The translations under genes and the position numbers were made by a program. A stretch of DNA of 64,000 nucleotides from Planctomycetota bacterium. Its GTDB lineage: Bacteria > Planctomycetota > Planctomycetia > Gemmatales > Gemmataceae. The stretch is from NCBI GenBank assembly GCA_016191165.1, contig JACPPF010000124.1, positions 1 through 64,000 on the forward strand. Direction: 5' to 3'. The notes under the pieces were generated by a model. The model saw only the letters and a program-made list of their open reading frames with translations, did no database searches and had not been told where the DNA came from. The first letter of the stretch is position 1; each line of letters opens with the position of its first letter. This document shows positions 27,098 through 36,455 of this stretch, piece after piece.

Positions 27098-28324
27098 TTA
27101 CTTCGGCGCCGAAGGCTTTGCCTCTAGCCGCAGGAAGATCGCGCCGACATCGTAGAACCCTTCCTTGATCAGGTTGCATCGAACCACGCGGCAACGCACC
27201 TTTTGGGCCTGGCGTTCCTTGGATGGCGAAAACGCGACGGTCACTTCTTTCGGCAGGATCTCCTGGGTGATCATGGCGATGCCTCCCTTGGACAGGTCGC
27301 GGGCATACCCGATGATTGGCTCGGTTTGATCGTCAAGCAGGATCGTAACCCGTTCGTTGAAGACGACGCGCGGATGCAGGCGGCGCTCATGCGAAGGCAA
27401 CTCGCGCGATTGATACGATTCAAGGATGCCCAGTACGGTCTGCTGGGCTTCCTCCATCTGCGGGGACGCCAGCGGTGAAGGGGATGGTAATGGATTGCCC
27501 TGGCCAATCGGCTCGACGAACTCGCACCCCAATTCCATGCCGCTTTCGCCCAGCATTTTTGAATGTTTCACGGCCGCCGGTATGTGGACGACCCCTTTCT
27601 CCGAGGCGACGCTGATCATCACCTGCTTGGCATCCGCGATCTGCTGTTGCAGGAACAAAACGCCGTGCTTGGAGAAATTGCGCGAAGCCGCCTCGTAGCT
27701 TTGCTCCCAGTTGGGGGCGCCATCATCGTTCACCGGGGTCACCTGGAGGGGAACCATGAATGGAACCCGGTACTCGCGCCTTCTTTCGTCGCCGGAATAG
27801 CGGGATAACGAAAGGATGACGCGCCGCCCGCCCAGATCGTAACGCACGTCGTCCAGAAACGACTTCATCATCAAAATGCCGCGCCCGCTCGATAGCAACA
27901 CTTCGGGATCGTCGCTCAGGCATCGCTCCAGAATACGATCGACGTCAAAGCCGCGGCCTTGATCGGTGATAACCCAGCGGCAGATGTTGCCGTCGAAGTC
28001 CACGACGATGTCAACCTTGCGGCTGGCCAGTGTCGGGTCGGAACAGCGTTGGGCCAGGGCCTCCGCGAACACGCTGTCGCCCTGCTCTTTCAGATCGGAG
28101 GAAAGCTCGAGATTGCCATGGATGATCGCATTGGTAATCGCCTCGTGCAGGGCGATCAGCAACTTGCCGGACCGCGTTTCCTGGCAGGCGCCCCCCATGA
28201 CGGCCTTGTGACGCAAGAACTCCACCGTCGGCTCAATCCAGTTGGGCATGCTGGGAATGACCAGATGGGTTCGCTCCTCGACGATCTGCGAGGGGAGCAT
28301 GGGCATATCATTCGGTTCGGCCAT
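27098..28324 (-). CDS. HATPase (RsbW-like) protein with PilZ domain
   Basis: 408 residues. Residues about 20-185 form an anti-sigma-type HATPase (LLIALHEAITNAIIHGNLEL, ITDQGRGFDVDRI, SSGRGILMMKSFLDDV). Residues about 310-400 form a PilZ domain (HPRVVFNERVTILL, YARDLSKGGIAMI), which in many proteins binds cyclic di-GMP, though here the RxxxR part is reduced. A middle PilZ-like copy may lie at 190-290. It suggests a stress or partner-switching kinase gated by a second messenger; partner unknown. Confidence 0.75.
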   Translation of the reverse strand: MAEPNDMPMLPSQIVEERTHLVIPSMPNWIEPTVEFLRHKAVMGGACQETRSGKLLIALHEAITNAIIHGNLELSSDLKEQGDSVFAEALAQRCSDPTLASRKVDIVVDFDGNICRWVITDQGRGFDVDRILERCLSDDPEVLLSSGRGILMMKSFLDDVRYDLGGRRVILSLSRYSGDERRREYRVPFMVPLQVTPVNDDGAPNWEQSYEAASRNFSKHGVLFLQQQIADAKQVMISVASEKGVVHIPAAVKHSKMLGESGMELGCEFVEPIGQGNPLPSPSPLASPQMEEAQQTVLGILESYQSRELPSHERRLHPRVVFNERVTILLDDQTEPIIGYARDLSKGGIAMITQEILPKEVTVAFSPSKERQAQKVRCRVVRCNLIKEGFYDVGAIFLRLEAKPSAPK

Positions 28325-28445
28325 TCGTCCGCACCTTCTTTTGGGAAATCGAACTTGCGCCGCTACTAAACGATTTTGGGACGAAACGGCTCAAAAGCAA
28401 GTCTGCGCGGCAGGTTTCGTCGGGCGGATCTGCGGGTATCCGGGC

Positions 28446-28592
28446 CTGGTTCAAATTCATCGATTTTAGAGTAACAAACAATCCGCGAGCCGCCGGGCTT
28501 GTCGCGGCGGTGAACCAAGGCGGATCGGGCTGCACCGCCGGGACAAGCCCGGCGGCTCGCTGTGACCTTCACTTGGACCAGGCCGGTATCCG
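28446..28592. repeat. Large palindromic repeat, inverted copy
   Basis: Same element as at 486-628, inverted. Arms 28485-28510 and 28535-28560 differ at one base; both outer tails are conserved. It fills part of the 465-base gap between divergent genes 28324 and 28790; nothing else is recognised in that gap. Confidence 0.85.
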
Positions 28593-28789
28593 GACCCCCA
28601 GACGACGGGCCGTTCAACTCGCCCCGTGCGCGTCCGGCGAACCATTGGCCTGGTGGCAAATGTGTGCTGTCGATCTTTTTTTGTGTAGCTTGGCGCTCAG
28701 CACGGTGGGTAGAATCAGGTCGCCTCCGGGCACTTGGGCCGAGTTCAAGGTTCAACCGCGTGGCGTTGCCGTGGGAGTGAAGCCAACCG

Positions 28790-31621
28790 ATGTCTGCCAG
28801 CAGCTGGACCCGCGTACTGTTTGACGCGATTGATGATGCCGTTTTCGTGCATGATGAACAAGGAAATATCCTCAACGCCAACCCGGCAGCGTGCCGCCGC
28901 CTGGGCTACACGCTCGAGGAACTGCTGCACCTCAATACGCGCGACATTGACGCTCCGGAATTTGCGGCTGGCTTCAAAGAACGGCTCCAGGCACAACTGC
29001 AAACGGGCCGCATGCGCTGCGAAGGCGTCCATCGCACCAAGGACGGGCAGCGTATTCACGTTGATATCAATACGTCGGAGATTCACATCGACGGCAAACC
29101 GGCGATCCTCGCCGTCATGCGCGACATCACGCAGCGCAAGCAAACCGAAGAGGCCCTGAGCAAGCAGCGCGAGTTGCTTCAGTCCATCCTGGATCACATG
29201 AGCGACGCCATCGTCGTCGCCGATGCCCTGGGAACCATTGTCCTCTTCAATCCCGCGGCGGAGCGTATTTTTGGGCCCGACCTGCTTCAGGGCAACTATT
29301 CGATATACCGGCCCGATGGTACGACGCGACTCAACGAGTTTCCCCTCGCACGCTGTGTGCGGGGCGAATCGTTCGACGACCAGGAGTTTTTCGTGCGCCA
29401 TCAAGAAGCGCCATCCGGGGTCTGGATCAACGTCGCGGGACGGCCTCTGCGCGATCAGGACCACCTCAAGGGAGGCGTGCTGGTTTGCCACGACATCACG
29501 GCGTCAAAACGCCAGGAGCGACGGATGCAGGCCCAGTACGAAATCGGGCGGGTGATTGCGTCAGGCCAGGAAAACGGTTCGGCCCTCCGCGAGATTCTCC
29601 GTCTGCTGTGCCAGGCACTTGATTTTGAATTCGGGCTGCTCTGGCAAGTTTCGGCCGCGGAAACCTTGGATTATCTGGAATCGTGGCATCATCCGTTGTT
29701 GCTTGCCGAACCGTTCCGATCGCAGTCCGAGAGTTGCTCCGTCACCGCCCAGTCGGACCTGGTTGGCGCGGTTTGGCGGAAAGGACTGACGGACCGCGCC
29801 ACGGCCACCGATTCCCGCTGGGCCGCCACGCCGCGCTGGAACGCCGCTCGCCAGGCGGGTTTACAGGGCGTATTGGCCGTGCCGATTCGCAGCGGCGACC
29901 AGACGATCGGCGTCCTGGAGTTTTGGACGCAGCGCATTCGCGACGACGAGGACGATGCCGCGTCGCCGGATTCCATGCTCCAGGCCATGGCCAGCCAGAT
30001 CGGCCAGTTCCTGGATCGCCTGCGTGTGGAAAGAGACCTGCGCGATTCCCGGGCCATGTACGAGTCGCTTGTTCAGAGCTTGCCCCAAAACATCTTCCGC
30101 AAGGACCGTCACAGCCGCGTCACGTTTGGCAATCAGCGCTACTGCGCCAGCCTGAAACGCCCGCTGGCGCAGCTTTTGGGCAAGACGGATTTCGACCTGT
30201 TCCCCGCGGAGCTGGCGGCGAAATACGTCGCGGACGATCAGCACATTCTCAAGACAGGCGAAACCCTGGACACCATCGAGGAACATCGCCTGCCCGATGG
30301 CAACCGCCTCTTCGTACACGTGGTCAAGACACCGGTGCTGGATGCCGGCGATCAGATCGTGGGCGTTCAAGGCATCTTCTGGGATGTCACCCAGGAAGTG
30401 CTGGCGCAAAAAGCCGTCACCAATTCCGAAAAACGCTATCGCCAGTTGACGGAAGCGACCATGGACGGCGTCGTCGTCATGGACAGCGACGGCACCATCG
30501 TGTTGTTCAATCCCGCCGCCGAGCAGATGTTCGCCTATCAAGCCGCGGAAGTTCTCGGCGCGCCGGCCAGCCTTCTCTTTCCGGAGGAGTTCAAGGAAAT
30601 CCATCGGACTGGAGTGGCTGAATACCTTAAGACGTGGACCCCCAACCTGCTCGGCAAGGTCCAGGAAGTCAAGGGGAAACGCAAGGACGGCAGCGAATTC
30701 CAGGCCGAGATCGTCTTGAGCACATTGACGGACGCCGGTCACACGGACGATCACGAACATCGCAACACCCAGGTCCTGGTCGCCATACGCGATCTCACGG
30801 AGCGCCTCAAGATGCGCGCCATCCTGATGCAAAATGAAAAGCTCGCGTCAATCGGTCTTTTGTCCGCCGGCGTCGCCCACGAGATCAACAACCCGCTCGC
30901 TTTTGTTGCCAACAATCTCGTCGTTCTCGAGCGGGACTCCAAGGGGTTGATCGAATTGCTGACCGCCTATGAAGGCGCTCAGGATCGCCTCCACGCCGAC
31001 CAGCTGAACCGCATTCAGGCGTTGGCCGAGAAGATCGACGTGGCATACATCAAGGACAACCTCGCTCGCATTCTGACCCGCACACGCGACGGCATCGAGC
31101 GCGTGACGCGCATCGTCCACTCGCTGCGCGGCATGGCACGCACCGAGGCGCCCACGCGCCAGAAAACGCCGTTACCGGACCTGGTCAACAGCAGCCTGGA
31201 AATCCTGCACGGGAAATTCAAACGCCTCGGCGTCACCGTGTCGCAAACCCACGACGCGAACCCCGTCGTTTCCTGCGTATCGACGCAGATCAGCCAGGTC
31301 GTGCTCAATCTGCTCGTCAACGCGTTTCAGGCCATCGAGGGCGCACGGCGGTCCGATGGCCGAATCGACATCCGCACGTATCGGCAGGGTGGTTATCTGG
31401 TGCTGGAAATTCGAGACAACGGCGTGGGGATCGCGGCGGAGCAGGTGTCGCGCCTGTTTGATCCCTTTTTTACCACCAAGGACGTCGGCGAGGGAACGGG
31501 GCTGGGCCTGTCAATTTCCCACCACATTGTTGCCGCGCATGGCGGACGCATTGAAGTCGAATCCGAGCCTGGCATGGGGGCCTGTTTCCGCGTATATCTT
31601 CCTCTGACGAAAGCCGGCTGA
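28790..31621 (+). CDS. PAS/GAF sensor histidine kinase
   Basis: 943 residues, soluble. Domain order: PAS 5-125, PAS 130-245, GAF about 255-415, PAS 425-545, PAS 555-685, then HisKA with His697 ([12 protein letters not shown]) and HATPase ([37 protein letters not shown]). Four PAS and one GAF suggest integration of several cytoplasmic signals such as redox or small ligands. The response regulator at 31699 follows by 77 nt and is the likely partner. Confidence 0.9.
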   Translation: MSASSWTRVLFDAIDDAVFVHDEQGNILNANPAACRRLGYTLEELLHLNTRDIDAPEFAAGFKERLQAQLQTGRMRCEGVHRTKDGQRIHVDINTSEIHIDGKPAILAVMRDITQRKQTEEALSKQRELLQSILDHMSDAIVVADALGTIVLFNPAAERIFGPDLLQGNYSIYRPDGTTRLNEFPLARCVRGESFDDQEFFVRHQEAPSGVWINVAGRPLRDQDHLKGGVLVCHDITASKRQERRMQAQYEIGRVIASGQENGSALREILRLLCQALDFEFGLLWQVSAAETLDYLESWHHPLLLAEPFRSQSESCSVTAQSDLVGAVWRKGLTDRATATDSRWAATPRWNAARQAGLQGVLAVPIRSGDQTIGVLEFWTQRIRDDEDDAASPDSMLQAMASQIGQFLDRLRVERDLRDSRAMYESLVQSLPQNIFRKDRHSRVTFGNQRYCASLKRPLAQLLGKTDFDLFPAELAAKYVADDQHILKTGETLDTIEEHRLPDGNRLFVHVVKTPVLDAGDQIVGVQGIFWDVTQEVLAQKAVTNSEKRYRQLTEATMDGVVVMDSDGTIVLFNPAAEQMFAYQAAEVLGAPASLLFPEEFKEIHRTGVAEYLKTWTPNLLGKVQEVKGKRKDGSEFQAEIVLSTLTDAGHTDDHEHRNTQVLVAIRDLTERLKMRAILMQNEKLASIGLLSAGVAHEINNPLAFVANNLVVLERDSKGLIELLTAYEGAQDRLHADQLNRIQALAEKIDVAYIKDNLARILTRTRDGIERVTRIVHSLRGMARTEAPTRQKTPLPDLVNSSLEILHGKFKRLGVTVSQTHDANPVVSCVSTQISQVVLNLLVNAFQAIEGARRSDGRIDIRTYRQGGYLVLEIRDNGVGIAAEQVSRLFDPFFTTKDVGEGTGLGLSISHHIVAAHGGRIEVESEPGMGACFRVYLPLTKAG

Positions 31622-31698
31622 CGGTTGGCGATGCCTTGGAAAAGCGCCCTGGTTCGGCGCTTCTTCGAGGCGACGCCAACCCAAAAAAGAGATGGGCC

Positions 31699-32184
31699 AT
31701 GAGCACACCAAAAAAACACACGCTGCTGGTCGTCGATGATGAGGCCGATGTCGGCGACTCGGTGCATGACCTGCTGCGCCGCGAGTTCAACGTGCTGAAA
31801 GCCCGGAGCGCCGAGGAAGGCCTGAACCTGATGCGCGACAACGAGGTCCACATCATTATGACGGATCAACGCATGCCCAAGGTCACCGGCGTAGAACTCC
31901 TGAAGTCGATCCGCACCGGCCATCCGCAAGCAATCCGCATGTTGTTCACCGGTTACACCGACCTCGACTCGGTCATCGCGGCCATCAACCAGGGGCACAT
32001 TTTCCGGTTTTTGAAGAAACCCTGGCAGCCCGAGGAGTTGGAAGACGCCGTCCGCGACGCCGCCGCCGAATATGAGCGTTTGATCGAGCAGGCGGACCTG
32101 CTGGAAAAGTTGCGTCTCGAACTGGCGCACTTACGGGAAAGGATCACGGCGCTGGAAATGGAAGTGGAGCGCCTACGACGTTGA
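31699..32184 (+). CDS. Stand-alone response regulator with coiled-coil tail
   Basis: 161 residues. Receiver with Asp56 ([13 protein letters not shown]), TGYTD switch and KKPW lysine, as in HD-GYP-type receivers, but no output domain follows; instead a coiled coil ([20 protein letters not shown]) ends the protein. ATG 31699 has a purine-rich site before it. It probably acts by protein contact. Confidence 0.88.
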   Translation: MSTPKKHTLLVVDDEADVGDSVHDLLRREFNVLKARSAEEGLNLMRDNEVHIIMTDQRMPKVTGVELLKSIRTGHPQAIRMLFTGYTDLDSVIAAINQGHIFRFLKKPWQPEELEDAVRDAAAEYERLIEQADLLEKLRLELAHLRERITALEMEVERLRR

Positions 32185-32244
32185 GCCGCTCACGGCGTAG
32201 CGTTCGCATGGCGCCGCGCGGGCGCTAAACGACGACCGACGGGT

Positions 32245-33399
32245 TCAATCCCCGAAATTCGTTCCCACGCGCCGCGCCGAGCGGATCAACGGGTGATCGA
32301 GCGGCACCAGTTTGGTGCGCCCGGCGACCTTTTCCAGTGGCACCGACGTCACCTCCGATCCCTTCATGCACACCATTTGGTTGAAATGTCCCTCCGCCAA
32401 CATCTCGGCGGCAAAGGTTCCGAAGCGTGTTGCCAGCACGCGGTCAAACGGCGTGGGAATGCCACCGCGCTGGAGGTGGCCCAGCACCGTGACGCGCGTA
32501 TCCATGCCCAGCCGGTGACTGATCTCCCGGGCCACGGCGGCGCTGACCCGACCATCGACTTCCTGATCGCTGCGCCGTTGTGGGTCCTTTTTCTTTTTTT
32601 CTTTGTCCTTGTCCTTGTTCTTGTCCTTTTTCTTCTTCTTTCCCTTGGGCTTGCGGTCGTCGTCTGGAATGTCGCTGGTTTTGGGCATGGCGCCTTCGGC
32701 GACGGCGATGATGCTGAACCACTTCCCGCGCCGGCGTCGTTCGGTCAGGTGCTGGCAGATGCTGCCGATGTCATACGGGATTTCCGGTATCAGAATAATA
32801 TCGGCTCCACCCGCCAGGCCCGCGGTCAGGGCGAGCCAGCCGGCGTTGTGCCCCATCAACTCGATCACCATGACGCGCAGGTGCGCCTCGGCCGTCGAGT
32901 AGAGCCGATCGATCGCCTCGGCCGCCGTGGTGACCGCCGAGTTGAACCCGAAGGTGATGTCGGTTTCCGCGAGATCATTGTCGATGGTCTTGGGCAAACC
33001 GATGACGTTGAGCCCGAATTTCGTCAGATTGTAGGCAACCTTGTGCGTGCCGTTGCCTCCCAGGCACACCAGGCAATCCAGGCCGAGGCGGTTGTACGTT
33101 TCGACGCCACGCGTGGTCATGTCGATCGTCTCGCCATTGGGCAGGGGCATCTTGTGCGGCTTCTCCCGGCTCGTGCCGAGAATCGTGCCGCCCGAGGACA
33201 GGATGCCGGTCACATCTTGCAAGTGCAATACGCGCGCGTGGTTTTCCACCAGGCCGCGGAAGCCTTTTTCGATGCCGATGACCTCGATGTGAAAATCGCT
33301 CATCGCCGGCTTGGCGATCCCTCTTATGGCAGCGTTGAGCCCGGGGCAATCGCCGCCCGACGTGAGGATGCCGATGCATTTGGCGTGGGTTGGGGGCAT
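32245..33399 (-). CDS. pfkA: 6-phosphofructokinase with a lysine-rich insert
   Basis: 384 residues. GILTSGGDCPGLNAAIRG, LPKTIDNDLAETDITFGF, VIELMGHNAGWLALTAG and GHLQRGGIPTPFDRVLAT place it in the PFK family. The nucleotide loop reads GGNGT (114-118) where most ATP enzymes have GGDGS, and PKTIDND (136-142) carries the lysine seen in PPi-dependent and some actinobacterial ATP enzymes, so phosphoryl donor is uncertain. Residues about 250-275 are an almost pure Lys/Asp/Glu run (KGKKKKKDKNKDKDKEKKKK) in a surface loop. Confidence 0.9.
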   Translation of the reverse strand: MPPTHAKCIGILTSGGDCPGLNAAIRGIAKPAMSDFHIEVIGIEKGFRGLVENHARVLHLQDVTGILSSGGTILGTSREKPHKMPLPNGETIDMTTRGVETYNRLGLDCLVCLGGNGTHKVAYNLTKFGLNVIGLPKTIDNDLAETDITFGFNSAVTTAAEAIDRLYSTAEAHLRVMVIELMGHNAGWLALTAGLAGGADIILIPEIPYDIGSICQHLTERRRRGKWFSIIAVAEGAMPKTSDIPDDDRKPKGKKKKKDKNKDKDKEKKKKDPQRRSDQEVDGRVSAAVAREISHRLGMDTRVTVLGHLQRGGIPTPFDRVLATRFGTFAAEMLAEGHFNQMVCMKGSEVTSVPLEKVAGRTKLVPLDHPLIRSARRVGTNFGD

Positions 33400-33419
33400 G
33401 AGGTCTCCTTCCGAATTCG

Positions 33420-33752
33420 TTAAATCATGTAACCGCTCGTTAGACGAGGGACGTTTTCGCCGGTACGGATGATCCAGGTGGAGCGAACGCGGCCCAATCC
33501 GCTCGGCCCGTTCATCGTGAAAACCACCACGTAACGTCGCCCAAATTCATCTGGATCGCTGGGCGTCGCTTCGTCGCTGAGGACCGCTGCCGGAAGTGCA
33601 TCGCGCAGCAGGTCTGCCTGGTCCGCGCTCAATCCAAGAGGAGCCGCGAATACCCGCGGTTTATGCGGGCCACGCGGGTGCGTCGGGCTCAAGCAATAAT
33701 CAGCAAGTTTGAGCATACCCACAACAGCGCGATCTGCGTTTGGAAGTTTCAC
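33420..33752 (-). CDS. DUF6883 family protein
   Basis: 110 residues from GTG 33752. KLPNADRAVVGMLKLADYCL, HPRGPHKPRVFAAPLGL and RSTWIIRTGENVPRLTSGY match DUF6883. Such genes often occur next to DUF4926 genes in toxin/immunity-like pairs; no partner is present here. Function unknown. Confidence 0.75.
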   Translation of the reverse strand: MKLPNADRAVVGMLKLADYCLSPTHPRGPHKPRVFAAPLGLSADQADLLRDALPAAVLSDEATPSDPDEFGRRYVVVFTMNGPSGLGRVRSTWIIRTGENVPRLTSGYMI

Positions 33753-33948
33753 GCCATTCCCTCGCTCATGGCGGCATCCGCCGCGCCGCGCGGCCCAGTG
33801 TCGGTCCCTTCGACGATCCGAATCTCCTCCGGCGTCATGCCGTAGAGCTCGTCGACGAGTTGGTCGATCTGCCGATCCATCGGCGCGATTTGCGTTTCGA
33901 GCGATCGTCGCTCGTGCTGCGTTCTGGCGGCGGCGGGACCGTGTGACT
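33749..33948 (-). pseudogene. Fossil C-terminal tail of a type IIG enzyme, copy 1
   Basis: The frame reads AAARTQHERRSLETQIAPMD then RQIDQLVDELYGMTPEEIRI and ends in a stop near 33749. This helical tail is typical of type IIG and related restriction-modification enzymes. No start or upstream domain remains: the preceding sequence is the DUF4411 gene. Copies 2 and 3 lie at 35654-36002. Confidence 0.65.
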
Positions 33949-34434
33949 TCAGAAATCCCATTTCTCGAACAGGAACATCTGGTGAACGCTGAGATAGCGT
34001 AAGCCGTATGCCTGGCAAACGTGTGGAATGCGGGTCTTTCCTGTTGCGTATTTTTCTTCGGTGACTACCACAATGTCGGGAGGAAACAGTTCATCGCGTA
34101 TTTCTTTGTACGCCAAAGCGACTACAAATGGATCGGCGCTTTCCGTGGGTTGGTTGATGTCTACCAGGTCGGGGAATTGCGTCAAAATATGTTGCACCGT
34201 TTCGATCAGACCCCTGCTGTTTTTCCGAAACATCTTTTTTCGTCGCTGTACCCAATGAAAAAGCGCATCGTCCTGTTGCTTCAATTCCTCAAACACTTTC
34301 CACGGAGCAACCAAACGCTTCGCACCAATGAGCGTGTCCAGCCTCCTCCAAGCCAACGGGTGCGACCTTGGCGGGCGCCAACCTCGAAGTTGGATTAGCG
34401 ATGAGGTGTCCACGCAATAGACCGTTTCGGCCAC
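33949..34434 (-). CDS. DUF4411 PIN-like toxin
   Basis: 161 residues from GTG 34434, directly abutting the stop of the XRE/ImmA-IrrE gene. CVDTSSLIQL, ESADPFVVALAY and DIVVVTEEKYATGK carry the acidic residues (Asp9 and later Asp/Glu) of the PIN-like DUF4411 ribonuclease family. The partner upstream is the usual antitoxin type for this family. Confidence 0.85.
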   Translation of the reverse strand: MAETVYCVDTSSLIQLRGWRPPRSHPLAWRRLDTLIGAKRLVAPWKVFEELKQQDDALFHWVQRRKKMFRKNSRGLIETVQHILTQFPDLVDINQPTESADPFVVALAYKEIRDELFPPDIVVVTEEKYATGKTRIPHVCQAYGLRYLSVHQMFLFEKWDF

Positions 34435-35571
34435 TTAGGCGCCTCCGGCGAGCACACGGAAGTCTTTGAATTTGACACCCAGGATCTTGTTTGCGTCGCT
34501 GAAGGTAATAAGTTCTTGCTTCGTCGCCTCGACGACCAACGAAACGAGTGGCTTTCCGCGTTCCGACAGGCACCTTCTTGGCGCGCTCATGCCGCCGCCG
34601 CCTTGACGTGGACCTTTGGCAGCTTCATCCATCGCTTGCCATCGGCGGCTGAACTGCTGGAATTGCGCGCTTGTGATTCGACCGAGGCTTTGAAGCCGAC
34701 CCAACACGACGTATCGACTCACCATATACCGCTGCGCCAGCTGCCGCAGGGATTTGTCGGTGGGCGTTTCCGAAATGCGTGCTTCGAGGTCCATTCGCGG
34801 CAACAACAGCGCGGCCGCGAAGCGGTTACAGAATGTCTCCACCGGCTGTTGCGCATTGGTCCTTTCGATCTCCGGCGTGCAAACTCCCGGACGCCGCAAG
34901 CGCAAATGGGCGTATTCATGAAAAAGCGTGAAAATGCGCGCGGTCGGCGCATCGCTCTGATTAAGAATAATCGCCGCCTGTCCCGCCTCGACAATCGAGA
35001 AGCCACGGGCATCCGCCACGGATAGAGGGAACTGGAATACGAGGATGTTGTGGGCTTCGACGGCGCCGCGCCATCTCTTCAGCGCCTGATACGCGCTGCC
35101 AAACGAAGCCTGCTCCTCCAAACTGACCCCCAGCGTTTGGCGGCTGGTGGCCGCCCCCGTTTCGGGGTCATCACGTAATTCCATCGTCGCCAGCGTGACT
35201 CGCGCCGGCGCTTGCAGTTTTTCTTGTAACTCGGCGGCCTGCGCCGCCAGCCAGCGCGCGTTGCGAATCGTAAACAACAATTCGGGCGAGTACCTTCCAG
35301 CGCTTCCGTGGAGCTTGCGAAAATCAGGTAAACCAGCGGGTTCTTGCGGCGGCTCAGGCAACAGCAACGCAGCCGTCGGTCGTTTGTAGGTTTTCGCGAG
35401 CTTCTTAAGGACCATCCATGTTGGCTTTCGACGTCCCGACTCCAATGCCGACAGCTCCGCAGACGACAAGTGGGAATGCACAGCCGCATCCCCCACGTTG
35501 TATCCGGCAGACTCCCGCGCCCATTTGAGGAGTGCGGGATTGACATCAACCATGAAACTCGTGCGTGCCAT
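34435..35571 (-). CDS. XRE helix-turn-helix / ImmA-IrrE metallopeptidase antitoxin
   Basis: 378 residues. N-terminal XRE domain (NPALLKWARESAGYNVGDAA, SAELSALESGRRKPTW) and a COG2856-type peptidase with FHEYAH (His218, Glu219, His222). Cotranscribed with the DUF4411 toxin. By analogy it binds its own promoter and neutralises the toxin; proteolysis as a release switch is inference. Confidence 0.85.
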   Translation of the reverse strand: MARTSFMVDVNPALLKWARESAGYNVGDAAVHSHLSSAELSALESGRRKPTWMVLKKLAKTYKRPTAALLLPEPPQEPAGLPDFRKLHGSAGRYSPELLFTIRNARWLAAQAAELQEKLQAPARVTLATMELRDDPETGAATSRQTLGVSLEEQASFGSAYQALKRWRGAVEAHNILVFQFPLSVADARGFSIVEAGQAAIILNQSDAPTARIFTLFHEYAHLRLRRPGVCTPEIERTNAQQPVETFCNRFAAALLLPRMDLEARISETPTDKSLRQLAQRYMVSRYVVLGRLQSLGRITSAQFQQFSRRWQAMDEAAKGPRQGGGGMSAPRRCLSERGKPLVSLVVEATKQELITFSDANKILGVKFKDFRVLAGGA

Positions 35572-35653
35572 GAATGCCTCGGATAACTGCCTACGCCAGT
35601 GATGGACCAGTCATTCTATTATCGTCACGACGCGCCCGTTCCATTCAGCGCAT

Positions 35654-35770
35654 TCACCCGCCCGCTGCCCCTTCGACGATCCGAATCTCCTCCGGCGTCA
35701 GGCCGTAGAGTTCGTAGACAAGCTGGTCAATCTGCCGATCCGGCGCCGCGTCAAGGGAAGCGAGGTTCAC
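35654..35770 (-). pseudogene. Fossil C-terminal tail of a type IIG enzyme, copy 2
   Basis: A short frame with a possible GTG reads NLASLDAAPDRQIDQLVYEL then YGLTPEEIRIVEG and stops at 35654. It lies immediately downstream of copy 3 with which it overlaps by a few bases, as a tandem duplication of the tail. No catalytic part remains. Confidence 0.65.
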
Positions 35771-36002
35771 TCGTCCTCGTCCAGACCGTACCAACCGATT
35801 TCGTCGCCTCCCCCTCCGCCGCCGCCGAATGGAGGCGCGGGATCGACGTCGTTCGCTTTGACGATTTCGGCGTCAGCCCCTTCGACGATCCGAATCTCCT
35901 CCGGCGTCAAGCCGTAGAGTTCGTAGACGATCTGGTCGATCTGCCGATCCGGCGCCGCGATTTGCGTATCGAGCGATTTTCCCTCGTCCGGCGTTTTGGC
36001 GG
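35766..36002 (-). pseudogene. Fossil C-terminal tail of a type IIG enzyme, copy 3
   Basis: An open frame without start, entered just after an in-frame TGA, reads AAAKTPDEGKSLDTQIAAPD then RQIDQIVYELYGLTPEEIRI, followed by a Gly-rich acidic end (GGGGGGDEIGWYGLDEDE) and a stop. It directly follows the small gene at 36006. It may be the detached tail of an earlier restriction-modification gene at this site. Confidence 0.65.
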
Positions 36003-36005
36003 CGG

Positions 36006-36455
36006 CTAATCAATTCGGTCGATAACTCGGGGAACTGGCGCGTTGACGATGATCGAAAGTCGGCCACGCCCATGTTGGGTGTTGTGCCCTTGGGACCAAG
36101 CGCGATAACGCGCGGCGATCACGGCCTTATCTTTCTGCCACCAGACGTCATAAACGCCCGTTTCATCCGTTTCCTCAAAGACGACAAACGAGGATGGAAC
36201 GTCTCCCATTTCCGGAAAGCCGTTCGTGCGACGCGTACCATTGGCATACTCGCGCGAGACGGTGATGCGCTTCGTAACGCTCGGTCGCGGCGAGGTTGCG
36301 AGGGCGAAAACCCGGACGACAATTTTGCGGTCCTCGTTCCCGGCCCCGAAAAAATCGGCCGCGACATCGAGCAGGAACTGAAGTTGTTGTTGGTGTCCAC
36401 CCGTTTCCCAATCGTGTCGTTCAACGATCAAGCACCGTCTTTTCGTTTTTGCCAT
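36006..36455 (-). CDS. Unknown protein overlapping the type IIG gene
   Basis: 149 residues from ATG 36455, overlapping the end of the type IIG gene by 35 nt. Sequence such as KTKRRCLIVERHDWETGGHQ, RKIVVRVFALATSPRPSVTK and DKAVIAARYRAWSQGHNTQH looks like a folded alpha/beta protein, but I recognise no family. Its position suggests a role linked to the restriction system, for example specificity or control. Confidence 0.55.
   Translation of the reverse strand: MAKTKRRCLIVERHDWETGGHQQQLQFLLDVAADFFGAGNEDRKIVVRVFALATSPRPSVTKRITVSREYANGTRRTNGFPEMGDVPSSFVVFEETDETGVYDVWWQKDKAVIAARYRAWSQGHNTQHGRGRLSIIVNAPVPRVIDRID

Noticed and set aside
32293-33423. 376-codon frame antisense to the phosphofructokinase gene
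   Set aside because: High GC creates long antisense frames; the sense strand encodes an unmistakable PFK.
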